In this document: positions 34,306 to 49,300 of the stretch, in pieces | How the letters are laid out: every line of letters begins with the position of its first letter | Position numbering within the stretch: the stretch's first letter is position 1 | DNA from: Mesocentrotus franciscanus | Lineage: Eukaryota; Echinodermata; Echinoidea; Camarodonta; Strongylocentrotidae | Assembly: GCA_037976565.1 (NCBI GenBank) | Contig: CP137667.1 | Span: 1,727,390 to 1,791,389 of the forward strand | Direction of reading: 5' to 3' | DNA: 64,000 bases | Made by a program: the position numbers and the translations under genes | Notes under the pieces: model-generated | The model's database searches: none | What the model was told of the DNA's origin: nothing | The model's input: the letters and a program-made list of their open reading frames with translations, nothing else

Positions 34306-37300
34306 CATTATCATCATTATTATTATTATCAATATGTTAACTGGTGTATAATATACACATTTTTAAATATTTATGCTTAGATTCTCTATTCCTCTAATAA
34401 TGTGGGATCTCTTTACGTCTGATTTGATTCATACTCTAGGTTCTGGAATTAAGGCATTCGATGGAGAGACGTATCAGATCGCTTCACCGAACTATCCAAA
34501 CCACTACCCTCCAGATATAACATTAACCTGGGGCTTTCAGCTACCAAACTCAGGAGACTGTAGAATCTATGTCACTTTCTTAGACTTTGAAACTGAACAA
34601 GATAATGATCAGGTAATACTTAAATAGCATTTGATCTGCGTTGTACCAACTTTGTTTTAGATCACATTAAAGAATACCTTTGAATAATACAGAATTGCCT
34701 TGTACTTATCAGAGTAATGTGCTATGATGAAGAGGAAGCCGAAATCAACTGGGAACTAAAGGAGAGCTCTTCGCTAATTTATAACTTTGTAACTCTATCG
34801 TTAAGAATAGATTTTAGAACCATTACTAGGAATTTTAGTAATTTCTGTGATCATAATTGATGAAAATATAATAACAACCAAGACAATGTCCCATCAGATC
34901 ACTTTGGTTCATTGAGTGTCTGTCAGTCGACATTTGCCATACAAGTTAGTGAATTACAGGAAAGGATTGATAATTTTGATGAAAGTATGTTCAAATGTAT
35001 TTCTGATGGAAAGAAAAGATGAGTGTATGATTATACAACCTATTTCTTCTCAGAAGATGGGCCATGAGAGGTTTGCATGTGTGTGCGTTCGGTAGTGTGT
35101 GTGCGTGCGTGCGTGTGTGCGTGTGTGTGTGTGAGTGTGTGTGCGGGGTGGCAAACTAAACAGTGTCATATCGGAATTTGTAATTTGTTCAACATTTAAC
35201 ATCTCAAACAATCTTGAAAAAGTTTATGAGCATAATATAAACTTCCTTGTCCCCAAGCTTGTGAGCCTTTTGGCGGATGTGGGTGTGGGTGAAGGTACGT
35301 CTTATCATATCCATGGTCTTATCGCCTACTTATAATAGAAGCATTGATTAGACCCCATTCAAGAAATTAATAATTATATTCTCTTTGTTGCTGATCTTCA
35401 GGTGATTTTGGGTACTACACAGAGTAGTTCTGGTAGTGCAGTCAAAGGAAGATTTTCAGGGGTGGGCGTACCCCTAAACCACCCTATCCTCGTGCAACCA
35501 GAAGACTCTTCGACCTACGCTTATATCCGGTTTACATCATTGGAAACATCGTCCACGGCTCGTGGTTTTATGGCTAACGTCACAACCGACTGCGAACCAG
35601 GTTGGTTAATTGATTAATTGATTGCTTGATTTTTGATTGATTTACGTTTATATAGACCACAGCATCACAAGAGTGTGTTATTCATATAAGATAAATAAAA
35701 TGTGCCAGATAATAGCACATGTTCTTGTCGAGCTTGACCCCTCACAGCACTCTGGTCATTACACTTTCAAGAAAAAAAATTGTTGTAGAATTTATCGTAG
35801 AACTGAGTCGTATTAATAAAACTGAGATGTAGACAAATAAATATGCCATATCTTAAATCTATTCTGAGGCAGATAGCAGATGATTCATTTGTTCTTATTA
35901 TTGTTCTTGTTCTTGTTTTCATTTTTTCATCTATTGTTTTATTTTGTTTTTTGTTTGTTTTAGGATTCCACTTAGAGCTGGAGCGCAATGAGACGTATCG
36001 GCTGAAGACATCTAACTATCCTCTCTACTACCAGACAGATAGTGACGAGTCTTGGGTTATCAAGGTTCCACAAAGCTGCGACATTCTCGTAGAAATCGTT
36101 CGATTCGATACCCAACTCAACCAAGATGGTCTTCATATCGGAAAGGGATCTGATATGTCTGCCAATGAAGTACGTTCACATCAAGCACATTTTTAATAGG
36201 ATGGGTTTTGGACTAAATTCGTTGATAAGTATGCCGCCATGTTTCGGACATGCATTGCAAAAATGAAAATTGACCCATATATTTCTATTAAACATGCATA
36301 CAGTATAGTGTATGGTGTCACTAATAGTTTTTTGCGACGTCCCTGCATTTTCACCATTAATATCTTTTTAGATATCATGGGGAGAGATACCGTACATGAA
36401 GTGAATTGAAGATTGCAAACGTATCATTGGACGACCGGCAAATGCATTAATTGCCTTCATAGTATTGATTACCTTCTAGGCCCAATAATGATATCGAAAT
36501 GTAACGTGTGCAACGGGCATTTGAATATTTTGGGCTTGAAATAATTCAATATATCCCTTTACATTATAATTTCAGCTGTTTTTCTTGTCTGGGAACTCAG
36601 TACCGAGATACCTGGAGGTAAAGTCTAACCTGGCTTGGGTTAGATTCACGTCAGATCAAGATGATAGTTCAAGACATCCTGGCTTCGATGCCTACGTCAC
36701 ATCTACTTGTAGAAATGGTTAGTCTTGTTGGCACGGGCGTAGCGTCCGTAAAGCTATTAATGGGGGGAGGGGTGGCATGGGAAATATTTGGTACATAAAA
36801 TGTTAGAAAAAAATTATCCTATCCTTACGTTGGCTTTCCCCTCTCTCTATTTTCTATTTCCCTCCCCTTCTTGTCATTCATAGTGAAAGGGTACGTGCCG
36901 GTGGTCACCCCCTCCCTCCCCGGTAGCTAAGCCACTCCCATTGGGTGTCATCATAGATTTTAAGTTAATTAATTAGTTAATGTATACGTTAGATGTAAAT
37001 TGTGAACTCTTCTAATGAATATATCAAGATACTCTTCATCATTTCTTAGTTTTAGACCTAATATCAGTCGTACTTACACATTGTACAGACGTAGGTGTCA
37101 ACGGGTGGCATCAGAGCTATAGAACAATTACTTCCATTCCTCCTTATTAGAACAGTATTGCATTGGTTATCAACATAGCTTGAAAGCTGATATCAGCCTT
37201 ATATTAAAAAAAAAATAAAATAAAGAATAAAGATTGACATTTATAGTTTTCTAGCTACCATTATTTCTGCTTGCTATAAATGGTATGCATTTATATTTCA

Positions 37301-40300
37301 AATACTCTCTGATTGATAATGTTATCTTGTTCTTGTCTATGTATAGATGATGCGATCGAGCATAGTTTTGATACGAGAGGTAAGTACACGTTGTAAACCT
37401 TTGTTATATATTTGTATTTCATACGCTTGCCTTCAAGGTAAAAGCTTGTCAGAGGTTTATCCAACCTAGAATTATATACTACGTATGTCACCTGTATTCT
37501 CATTTACAGATAGTAATAGACGACACATAGTAATATACGACACATAGTAATATACGACACATAGTAATATACGACACATAGTCATAGACGATTTCATCAC
37601 TAGCCACTTGTCGCAGAAGTATCCATGAATTTGAATGCATTAATAATTGGCCAATTAAAAACCAGTCGGCTAAGAACAGATAGTAATAGACGATTTCATC
37701 ACTAGCCACTTGTCGCAGAAGTATCCATGAATTTGAATGCATTAATAATTGGCCAATTAAAACCAGTCGGCTAAGAACAGATAGTAATAGACGATTTCAT
37801 CACTAGCCACTTGTCGCAGAAGTATCCATGAATTTGAATGCATTAATAATTGGCCAATTAAAAACCAGTCGGCTAAGAACAGATAGTAATAGACGATTTC
37901 ATCACTAGCCACTTGTCGCAGAAGTATCCATGAATTTGAATGCATTAATAATTGGCCAATTAAAAACCAGTCGGCTAAGAACAGATAGTAATAGACGATT
38001 TCATCACTAGCCACTTGTCGCAGAAGTATCCATGAATTTGAATGCATTAATAATTGGCCAATTAAAAACCAGTCGGCTAAGAACAGATAGTAATAGACGA
38101 TTTCATCACTAGCCACTTGTCGCAGAAGTATCCATGAATTTGAATGCATTAATAATTGGCCAATTAAAAACCAGTCGGCTAAGAACAGATAGTAATAGAC
38201 GATTTCATCACTAGCCACTTGTCGCAGAAGTATCCATGAATTTGAATGCATTAATAATTGGCCAATTAAAAACCAGTCGGCTAAGAACAGATAGTAATAG
38301 ACGATTTCATCACTAGCCACTTGTCGCAGAAGTATCCATGAATTTGAATGCATTAATAATTGGCCAATTAAAAACCAGTCGGCTAAGAACAGATAGTAAT
38401 AGACGATTTCATCACTAGCCACTTGTCGCAGAAGTATCCATGAATTTGAATGCATTAATAATTGGCCAATTAAAAACCAGTCGGCTAAGAACAGATAGTA
38501 ATAGACGATTTCATCACTAGCCACTTGTCGCAGAAGTATCCATGAATTTGAATGCATTAATAATTGGCCAATTAAAACCAGTCGGCTAAGAACAGATAGT
38601 AATAGACGATTTCATCACTAGCCACTTGTCGCAGAAGTATCCATGAATTTGAATGCATTAATAATTGGCCAATTAAAAACCAGTCGGCTAAGAACAGATA
38701 GTAATAGACGATTTCATCACTAGCCACTTGTCGCAGAAGTATCCATGAATTTGAATGCATTAATAATTGGCCAATTAAAACCAGTCGGCTAAGAACAGAT
38801 AGTAATAGACGATTTCATCACTAGCCACTTGTCGCAGAAGTATCCATGAATTTGAATGCATTAATAATTGGCCAATTAAAAACCAGTCGGCTAAGAACAG
38901 ATAGTAATAGACGATTTCATCACTAGCCACTTGTCGCAGAAGTATCCATGAATTTGAATGCATTAATAATTGGCCAATTAAAAACCAGTCGGCTAAGAAC
39001 AGATAGTAATAGACGATTTCATCACTAGCCACTTGTCGCAGAAGTATCCATGAATTTGAATGCATTAATAATTGGCCAATTAAAAACCAGTCGGCTAAGA
39101 ACAGATAGTAATAGACGATTTCATCACTAGCCACTTGTCGCAGAAGTATCCATGAATTTGAATGCATTAATAATTGGCCAATTAAAAACCAGTCGGCTAA
39201 GAACAGATAGTAATAGACGATTTCATCACTAGCCACTTGTCGCAGAAGTATCCATGAATTTGAATGCATTAATAATTGGCCAATTAAAAACCAGTCGGCT
39301 AAGAACAGATAGTAATAGACGATTTCATCACTAGCCACTTGTCGCAGAAGTATCCATGAATTTGAATGCATTAATAATTGGCCAATTAAAAACCAGTCGG
39401 CTAAGAACAGATAGTAATAGACGATTTCATCACTAGCCACTTGTCGCAGAAGTATCCATGAATTTGAATGCATTAATAATTGGCCAATTAAAAACCAGTC
39501 GGCTAAGAACAGATAGTAATAGACGATTTCATCACTAGCCACTTGTCGCAGAAGTATCCATGAATTTGAATGCATTAATAATTGGCCAATTAAAAACCAG
39601 TCGGCTAAGAACAGATAGTAATAGACGATTTCATCACTAGCCACTTGTCGCAGAAGTATCCATGAATTTGAATGCATTAATAATTGGCCAATTAAAAACC
39701 AGTCGGCTAAGAACAGATAGTAATAGACGATTTCATCACTAGCCACTTGTCGCAGAAGTATCCATGAATTTGAATGCATTAATAATTGGCCAATTAAAAA
39801 CCAGTCGGCTAAGAACAGATAGTAATAGACGATTTCATCACTAGCCACTTGTCGCAGAAGTATCCATGAATTTGAATGCATTAATAATTGGCCAATTAAA
39901 AACCAGTCGGCTAAGAACAGATAGTAATAGACGATTTCATCACTAGCCACTTGTCGCAGAAGTATCCATGAATTTGAATGCATTAATAATTGGCCAATTA
40001 AAAACCAGTCGGCTAAGAACAGATAGTAATAGACGATTTCATCACTAGCCACTTGTCGCAGAAGTATCCATGAATTTGAATGCATTAATAATTGGCCAAT
40101 TAAAAACCAGTCGGCTAAGAACAGATAGTAATAGACGATTTCATCACTAGCCACTTGTCGCAGAAGTATCCATGAATTTGAATGCATTAATAATTGGCCA
40201 ATTAAAAACCAGTCGGCTAAGTTTACCGCATTGTCCTGATGATTATCTGGCCGTACGATACATTATCTCACCTCCAATTTCCTTTGACACATTAATAATA

Positions 40301-43300
40301 ATTTTTTTATTTTAATCTATTTATTCAGGTACTACTGTAGCACTCTCCTTCGGTGATATGTATTCCATCTCATCACCCAACTATCCAAATGATTATGGGA
40401 ACGAGCAACACATAACATGGATGTTCAAAATACCAGAGAACTGTCAGCTTAATATTGTTATGAATGACTTCGTAACAGAGGGCTCCTTTGACAAGGTTTG
40501 AGTCCATTTTATATAACTTATCTTGTTATTTATCATTCCTTGAAACCCTAAAACCTTGAAATTATATTCCCTTTCATCAGCTCCTAGAAGCTATCCGGGG
40601 ATGAAGATATGTTGTGCGTCAATTTGAGATGCCATGGTGAAGTAAATGATAGCTTTATGTACCCAACAATTGTTTGTTTGTTTGTTTTACCTGACTTCAA
40701 AGAAAGCATGTGTATGCTTGTAAGTAAGCAACCAGGGGACCGACGCGGCGGCCTTAAGTCCTCTCCACAGGACTTGGTAATGAGGATTAATGCTTTACCA
40801 AAGAGCTCGAGCGCATCGAACCCGGGACCTCCCGGTTAAGAGGCCATTGTTGTACCACTGAGCCATCGCGCGTCTGAGTCTGCACTGTGCGTCGATCTGC
40901 CTCTGTAGCATTTGGTATTCAACAGGAGGCTGCATCACATGAATGACTGCAGATGAGTTGATGATTATGACAACAGGTGTCTGAAGATGGTTTCAGGTTC
41001 TAACAAAAAAAGGGGGCGGGGAGGGGAGGCAAAGAAAAGAAAAAGTAGTAGCTTTGTGAAAGTTTTCGGAAACGTGTTTGTGTAAAAGACTTAAAAGATT
41101 TTCTGAAATGGTAACAATTGGAAACTCTCCATTGTCATGTAAGAAGCAAATATGCTCAATGTTGAAAAGAAAGCAGAATGCGCCTAACGGAAGAGTAGTT
41201 TTAATTCAATTCATCTGCACAACTTGAATAACGTTTTGCCCAAAACAAACTGAGCATGAATAACCAGAGTTTAGCAAAGAATGTTAAACAATTACTAGCA
41301 TTGTAACACGATTTTTAAGGTCTCGTGGTGTAGTGGTTCATTCACTTACCCCCGAATCCAAGGGTTAAGGGTTCGAATCCAAGCCCGGCACTACCGTCCT
41401 TTAGCAAGACAGTAGAGACTTTAGATTTGCACGTCGACATAGTGGACTGCAACGTGTGACGTCCTTATAAGGCACTGTGGTGTCCTTTTAAGGCACTGCC
41501 GGGCACGGCCCCAGTGCCTTAATACAATGTCACACGCGGCAGTCCACGCTCTCGTCGTGTAAATCTAAAAGTCCCTATTAATCCACATTTACCTTCTCTA
41601 CCCACGTGTAAATGGATACGCTGGGGTAATAATAAATTGCAGGGCCATGAAGACGAACAGCTCTGATGCTGAGGAGGCTTCCTTGGGCATGCTTGGTAAA
41701 CAAAATACCTTGATTGTATTGCCTATATCGCTCATGTTAGCATTACGTAACATGCCATTTAAATGTTCGTACATTTCAAGATGTGATAGACAGGGCTTCT
41801 GATATTGCCTTAGAGTGACTTTAGAGTGTCTTTTCGGTCGCGTTCTGTACAGGTATGAATACTTGCGAGTGATTTTCAATCTTACGTTTCAGGTTACAAT
41901 CAGGACACCGGAATCTTTGGTCAGTGAGTTTTACGGTGACGCCATACCCGAACCAAGCTTTATCAATTCCACGGTAACAAGCATTAAATTTGACAGTGAT
42001 CGGTGTTGTCCATCGAGAGGATTTCAAGCTGATATCTCTCCTATATGTGACAGTAAGTATAATCAACCTGTTTTGGTGTTGGGGCTAACTCGGCACTACA
42101 TTACCAATCATTAGATTTCATCCTCATATGACTATTCAGATCCTCGGTCAATACAAAATCTTACATGTTTAAAATATATAGAATGCTATCAAAATTTCTT
42201 TCCGGATCGTGTATTGTATGTCTGGATATAGAAGGAGCTTTGGGATAAACCACTCAAACACACCATTCACATTGGATAATTTACACCTTTTTTATAACAC
42301 CTACTATGAGATATAGGTGAGAAAAATCTGGGACGGCTGGTATTTTATTTTTCAGTTAAGGGGGTTGTCATCTTAAAGATACTATGTCCCTTTTGCAGCC
42401 AACATCAAATTCTGTAGAACTTTGCAGGAATTATGAATATGTCATGTATGTCCTATCTGTGAAATTTAAACGTTAGCAGTGTCCTAATATTCAAATTATG
42501 CAAGGAAACCCGTTTACTTGCTAGACTTCACTGTCAGACACTATTGAGTGACTGACTGGCTTTTTCATCTTTGGTAATAACATAAAATGAGCTGTAAAGG
42601 GTACATGAGCATTTGTCTACATCAATAACCCACTTCTTGTAATGGCCAAAATTAAACTGATTGAATCTTTGCGCAGCATAAAACGTACGACCATTCGGTA
42701 CAATGGTCTGAAAAATCAGACTATTACTTACTGGCTCTATAGCTCCTAAGTCGATTCGACAACTAATAGTCGTTATTTTCCCACTTAAAGACATTTTCAA
42801 GCCCCTTTTTTTAGGGAAGTTCTAAATTAGTATTGTCTTTCAAATGCCGTTGGAATTTAACCTTTTCATTTTTTGGCCTGCAAATGGGACATAGTACCTT
42901 TAACTGATAAGGTCCTAGAATGTATGTTTGTTGTGTTCTAAATGTTAGTATATAATGTAATGAATATCAAAAGCCTTCCTGTAACTTAAGTTTGATGAGA
43001 GTTTCAATTTTTTAGCTATTAAGATGAAAAGTATTCAATTCAAAAAATAAAAAAATTCTAAGACATATCAAACATGTTTGTATAGTTTAGAAAAATAATG
43101 ACGACACTCATGCTTGCCTTTTTTTCTCTCTCTCTCAATCTTTCTCTTCTCACAGTCATTACTACAGAGACACATCCAACAAGTAAGTTTATGCTCGATA
43201 CTTTCGTTACAAGCTTCAATCTCAGTAGAATGGAGCCTGTCCCAAAAGCGTAACCCGTCAAGCCTATTTGTATGAACGCGTTGATTTACATGATATAGAA

Positions 43301-46300
43301 CTGACCATCTAGATATTTCACACATCAAAAAGGTCTAAAGCAACCAAACACCCGCTACCCATTCAGATCTATGAAGCAACCGAACACCACCTACCCATTC
43401 AGATCTATGAAGCAACCGAACACCACCTACCCATTCAGATCTATGAAGCTTAACCGAACACCACCTACCCATTCAGATCTATGAAGCTTAACCGAACACC
43501 ACCTACCCATTCAGATCTATGAAGCTTAACCGAACACCACCTACCCATTCAGATCTATGAAGCAACCGAACACCACCTACCCATTCAGATCTGTGAAGCC
43601 TAACCAAACACCCCCTACCCATTTAGATCCTGAAAGCATTGCTCCGGATATAATTGTTTTTAATTGTTCCAATATAATTCGCACTTGTATACGGCACATC
43701 TTTAAAATCATACAGACCTATGAATATATTGATGACGGAGAGTAATTGTCAAAAAAAAATGACACCAAACAATTATTGTCCTAAAGCAGTGCCTGGTGAG
43801 ACACCAGAGTCCTAAAGTGTTGCGATTGATCTAGTTTGATCGCAAGTTCTCTTACCAATCGCGATCATACGAGCTCCTATCTCTTTAATTTGTGATCGTT
43901 ATTCTGTTGCACCTTTCGATTTGAATCAGCAGTAAAGCTGTGTATAAGACGGGCGCCATATCTCACAAATTTGATTCATTTGTTCTCACTTTTCTTACAA
44001 TCAGGGCCTTCATCGGTTTTGTCGTTGACAATTTGTCTTTATACTAGATTTTTTTTCTTCATCAAATCCAGGATCGTTGTCAGGATTAACAAATGTAACC
44101 AATGAATATGATGAGGGTCTTGTGATGAGGTTAACATTTTAAGGGTCAAATGCTTCTTTCACCCCACAGTTCCTCCGGTCATTCAGCCCATCGAACCCCT
44201 CACCGTTCGACGAGGTCTACCGACTCGAATTACGTGTACTGTAATACGCGGTGACCTCCCTATTCACCTCCGGTGGCTAAAAGATGGTGAAGCTATTCCT
44301 CATGGAGTTGGAATTGAATTTGTAAATGGTGCTTTCTATAGCTCCTTAGTGATAGCTGATGCTTCTACTGTACATGATGGACGCTACACATGTGAAGCAA
44401 GGAACTTAGCTGCTGCAGTCAACTATACGACAGATTTCACTGTACAAGGTGGGCCTAATATATATTTAAAAAATGGGGGAGGGCGCTCTTAGTATTAGTC
44501 ACATGTACATAATTAATAATAATTACAAATTACATGCCATTTAAAAAATTAATTTCAGCGAATTTTCTGGCTTGACAGGACGGATGAATTAAACAGCGAT
44601 GTGAGATTTAACGGAATGATCTAGCGAGAACATTGCCTATAAAGAAGATTTGAATGATGACACATGCTGCGAATGCGCCCCCTGTCGGCAAGACTTGGCC
44701 AATAAAGACAACCCGCTATTTAAAAATCGGACAGCTGATATTGGTCCTGATTGGGTCCGTTTAAGGAAGACGTTTATGTTATTCTTTTGTATTACAGAAC
44801 ACGTGATCGAACTTGAACGTGGCGAGTCGTTGTACGTCAAGACACCTAGATATATATTCGCATATTTTGGGGACGTAGAAGGTTTCTATGCATGGATCGT
44901 CAAAGCTCCGGAAAACTGTACTGTCAATATTGAATTTCGTGGCCTTACAGCGAAGGTGCCCGGAGACGTTCTGGAGATCGGATCAGGATACAATACATCT
45001 ACAAATCATGTAATGTAACTCATTTATTATATTTTGTCCAGGCAGATAGTTAAAATGTAATTTTTTAAAGTAGTGATATATATTAAAATAATGTTCAACT
45101 AAAGAAATAATCAATGAATGAAATCAACAATGACAGTTTGGCTATATAAATATATTATATTTACAGTGCCATACCATTGCACAGTATCATTGGAAAGCGT
45201 ACTTTACAACCCCTGAAGTATTAAGAATCTCGTGGGGGATTAATGGTGTGGGGTTGGTTGTTTTTTTTTCTTTCTATTTGACTCCCACACAGTTAGGTAA
45301 AACATCAAGTCATTGACAAAATGGTATAAGGGTGACAAACGAATGATTTGTTGGACAATGGTTTCTATTGATTTTGTTCTCTGTAAACATGACTACTTGT
45401 ATACTCACATCATTGTTTCTAGATAATTATTCTCATGGGAACAAGCATGCGATCTCTAATTTTCCCCGGTCTCACTATTCCCATTCCTACCCTTTCTTCC
45501 TCTCCCTCCTCCTACCCATTCTTTACTTCCTCTGCCTCTCCTCTCTACTCTCTCTTTCTCCTCCTACCCATTCTTTACTTCCTCTGCCTCTCCTCTCTAC
45601 TCTCTCTTTCTCCTCCTACCCATTCTTTACTTCCTCTGCCTCTCCTCTCTACTCTCTCTTTCTCCTCCTACCCATTCTTTACTTCCTCTGCCTTTTCTCT
45701 CTACTCTCTCTTTCTCCTCCTACCCATTCTTTACTTCCTCGTCTCTTCTCTCTACTCTCTCTTTCTCCTTCTACCCATTCTTTACTTCCTCTGCCTCTCC
45801 TCTCTACTCTCTCTTTCTCCTCCCACCCATTCTTTATTTCCTCTGCCTCTTCTCTTTACTCTCTCTTTCTCCTCCTACCCATTCTTTACTTCCTCTGCCT
45901 CTCCTCTCTACTCTCTCTTTCTCCTTCTACCCATTCTTTACTTCCTCTGCCTCTCCTCTCTACTCTCTCTTTCTCCTCCTACCCATCTTTACTTCCTCTG
46001 CTTCTCCTCTCTACTCTCTCTTTCTCTTCCTACCCATTCTTTACTTCGTCTGCCTCTTCTCTCTACTCTCTCTTTCTCCTCCTACCCATTCTTTACTTCC
46101 TCTGCCTCTTCTCTCTACTCTCTCTTTCTCCTCCTACCCATTCTTTACTTCCTCTGCCTCTTCTCTCTACTCTCTCTTTCTCCTCCTACCCATTCTTTAC
46201 TTCCTCTGCCTCTTCTCTCTACTCTCTCTTTCTCCTCCTACCCATTCTTTACTTCCTCTGCCTCTCCTCTCTACTCTCTCTTTCTCCTCCTACCCATTCT

Positions 46301-49300
46301 TTACTTCCTCTGCCTCTTCTCTCTACTCTCTCTTTCTCCTCCTACCCATTCTTTACTTCCTCTGCCTCTCCTCTCTACTCTCTTTCTCCTCCTACCCATT
46401 CTTTACTTCCTCTGCCTCTCCTCTCTACTCTCTCTTTCTCCTCCTACCCATTCTTTACTTCCTCTGCTTCTCCTCTCTACTCTCTCTTTCTCCTCCTACC
46501 CATTCTTTACTTCCTCTGCCTCTTCTCTCTACTCTCTCTTTCTCCTCCTACCCATTCTTTACTTCCTCTGCCTCTTCTCTCTACTCTCTCTTTCTCCTCC
46601 TACCCATTCTTTACTTCCTCTGCCTCTCCTCTCTACTCTCTCTTTCTCCTCCTACCCATTCTTTACTTCCTCTGCCTCTTCTCTTTACTCTCTCTTTCTC
46701 CCCTACCCATTCTTTACTTCCTCTGCCTCTTCTCTCTACTCTCTCTTTCTCCTTCTACCCATTCTTTACTTCCTCTGCCTCTTCTCTCTACTCTCTCTTT
46801 CTCCTCCTACCCATTCTTTACTTCCTCTGCCTCTCCTCTCTACTCTCTCTTTCTCCTCCTACCCATTCTTTACTTCCTCTGCCTCTTCTCTTTACTCTCT
46901 CTTTCTCCTCCTACCCATTCTTTACTTCCTCTGCCTCTCCTCTCTACTCTCTCTTTCTCCTCCTACCCATTCTTTATTTCCTCTGCCTCTCCTCTCTACT
47001 CTCTCTTTCTCCTACCCATTCTTTACTTCCTCTGCCCCTCCTCTCTACTCTCTCTTTCTTTTCCTACCCATTCTTTACTTCCTCTGCCTCTCCTCTCTAC
47101 TCTCTCTTTCTCCTACCTATTCTTTATTTCCTCTGCCTCTTCTCTCTACTCTCTCTCCCTCCTCCTACCCATTCTTTACTTCCTCTGCCTCTTCTCTCTA
47201 CTCTCTCTTTCTCCTCCTACCCATTCTTTACTTCCTCTGCCTCTCCTCTCTACTCTCTCTCCCTCCTCCTACACATTCTTTACTTCCTCTGCCTCTCCTC
47301 TCTACTCTCTCTTTCTCCTCCTACCCATTCTTTACTTCCTCTGCCTCTTCTCTCTACTCTCTCTTTCTCCTCCTACCCATTCTTTACTTCCTCTGCCTCT
47401 TCTCTCTACTCTCTCTCTCTCTCCTCCTACCCATTCTTTACTTCCTCTGCCTCTTCTCTCTACTCTCTCTTTCTCCTACCCATTATTTACTTCCTCTGCC
47501 TCTTCTCTCTACTCTCTCTTTCTCCTCCTACCCATTCTTTACTTCCTCTGCCTCTCCTCTCTACTCTCTCTTTCTTCTTCTACCCATTCTTTACTTCCTC
47601 TGCCTCTTCTCTCTACTCTCTCTTTCTCCTACCCATTCTTTACTTCCTCTGCCTCTTCTCTCTACTCTCTCTTTCTCCTCCTACCCATTCTTTACTTCCT
47701 ATGTCTCTCCTCTCTACTCTCTCTTTCTCCTACCCATTCTTCACTTCCTCTGCCTCTCCTCTCTACTCTCTCTTTCTCCTCCTACCTATTCTTTATTTTC
47801 TCTGCCTCTCCTCCTACCTATTCTTTACTTCCTCTGCCTCTTCTCTCTACTCTCTCTTTCTCCTCCTACCCATTCTTTACTTCCTCTGCCTCTTCTCTCT
47901 ACTCTCTCTTTCTCCTCCTACCTATTCTTTACTTCCTCTGCCTCTTCTCTCTATTCTCTCATAATTCATACTGATGCTTTCACAATCTTGCAAACTGCCA
48001 AAGCCTTAAATGTGAAATGTGAAATGTGATATGAGAATGATACCAGTCATGGGAGCAACTAAATCAGATTTAATTGTACACAATCTTGTTTGTCTTTTAA
48101 CAATTCCCAAGATGATGCACATTATAACGATCATTACCATGGCAACCTGTTCCCCAATTTTCTTCATGCGATTCGCGTTTTTATGCGAAAATTATTGTTA
48201 TGCACGACCCTACTTTTTACTTAATTGGTCCAAAGACAAACAAAATCTGCATTTTTTACCTACAAAGTATAATTTGTTTAATTCATTGTAGCATCTATTT
48301 GATCGTTATAATTCTTAGATTTGGTTTCACTTATTGTCTCTGTTTCTCTTATTGAAAAAAATACACTACCCATCTGGCTTTGCAATCTCCACTCAGAACA
48401 TTTAATTCTTTCGCATTTCATCAAATTTATTTCTATTCATGAATTGTATAAGTTCAATATGTAATTAAATTGCAAATATGGTTATAATATGCAGATTTCT
48501 GTTATGTAACAAGTAATCTGCCATAATGTACAACGATGGCGACCCGACAAATGCTCCGGCAGCGGTTGCTCTCAGCTTTATTTCATCAGGGATGTGGGGT
48601 TAGGGTTGAATTTGGTGTTGGAATTTAATTGGGCTGGGTTTGTGCCTGGTGTTGGGGTTTGGTGCGGTGTATGTTCCTTGTCCGGGGTTGTTATTGGGAG
48701 CTTGATTAATGTACTGAATTGCCGCGGAGTAATTGTAGCCAGAGCAGGTGTCGTAGAAGCACAAATATATGTTATATGTACAAAACGAATTGCAATTTTA
48801 CTACCATAACGTTATTACGCATATGTATTAGGTGTAATTTTATTTTGTCACTGATGTTTACTTAAAAAATACAAAAAACTGCAATTCGGCTCTCAGGCCT
48901 CGAATGTTTTTTTAATGAATTAAACCATTTTGAATAAATTAATAAACAGGTATAGGAGGGAAAGAGAAGTAATAACAATAATAACCACAATACTCATAGT
49001 AATGATGCAGTTTAGTAATAACACTAATAACCACAATACTTATAGTAATGATGTAGTGTAATTTAATTTATGTGTCACTGTTCTCTGTGAAGTTATCCCA
49101 TTTTCGGAAATGAAAAAATAAGTGCAATGTCCTTCTCCCAATTTTTTTCCTCATCTTTACTTTTGAACATTTGTTCTTGTATTTCTCTATTGAGTTTGCT
49201 TTAGGTAAAGTAATTGCTATCGTTTTATTGCATCATCATAGATTTGGAACTTGACTGAAACTCAAGCGACTATCCCGAGGTGGTTTGATATAGATTCAAA

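Noticed and set aside
37757..40187. Minus-strand ORFs of 266 and 470 codons with a 34-residue repeat
   Set aside because: The 102-bp minisatellite unit is divisible by three, so any open frame repeats. Breaks coincide with 101-bp units. No codon bias or partner exons; it lies inside a plus-strand intron.
37583..40220. CRISPR array
   Set aside because: The repeat is regular, but units are contiguous near-identical copies with no unique spacers, and the context is a eukaryotic intron.
40609..40839. 76-codon plus-strand ORF
   Set aside because: It overlaps a minus-oriented SINE copy and has no splice or homology support.
45368..48029. Two overlapping plus-strand ORFs of over 860 codons (Leu/Ser/Pro/Tyr repeats)
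   Set aside because: They lie entirely in a C/T-rich 52-bp tandem repeat that lacks stop codons in all plus frames. The peptide repeats with a 52-residue period because three units equal 156 bases. Not a protein.
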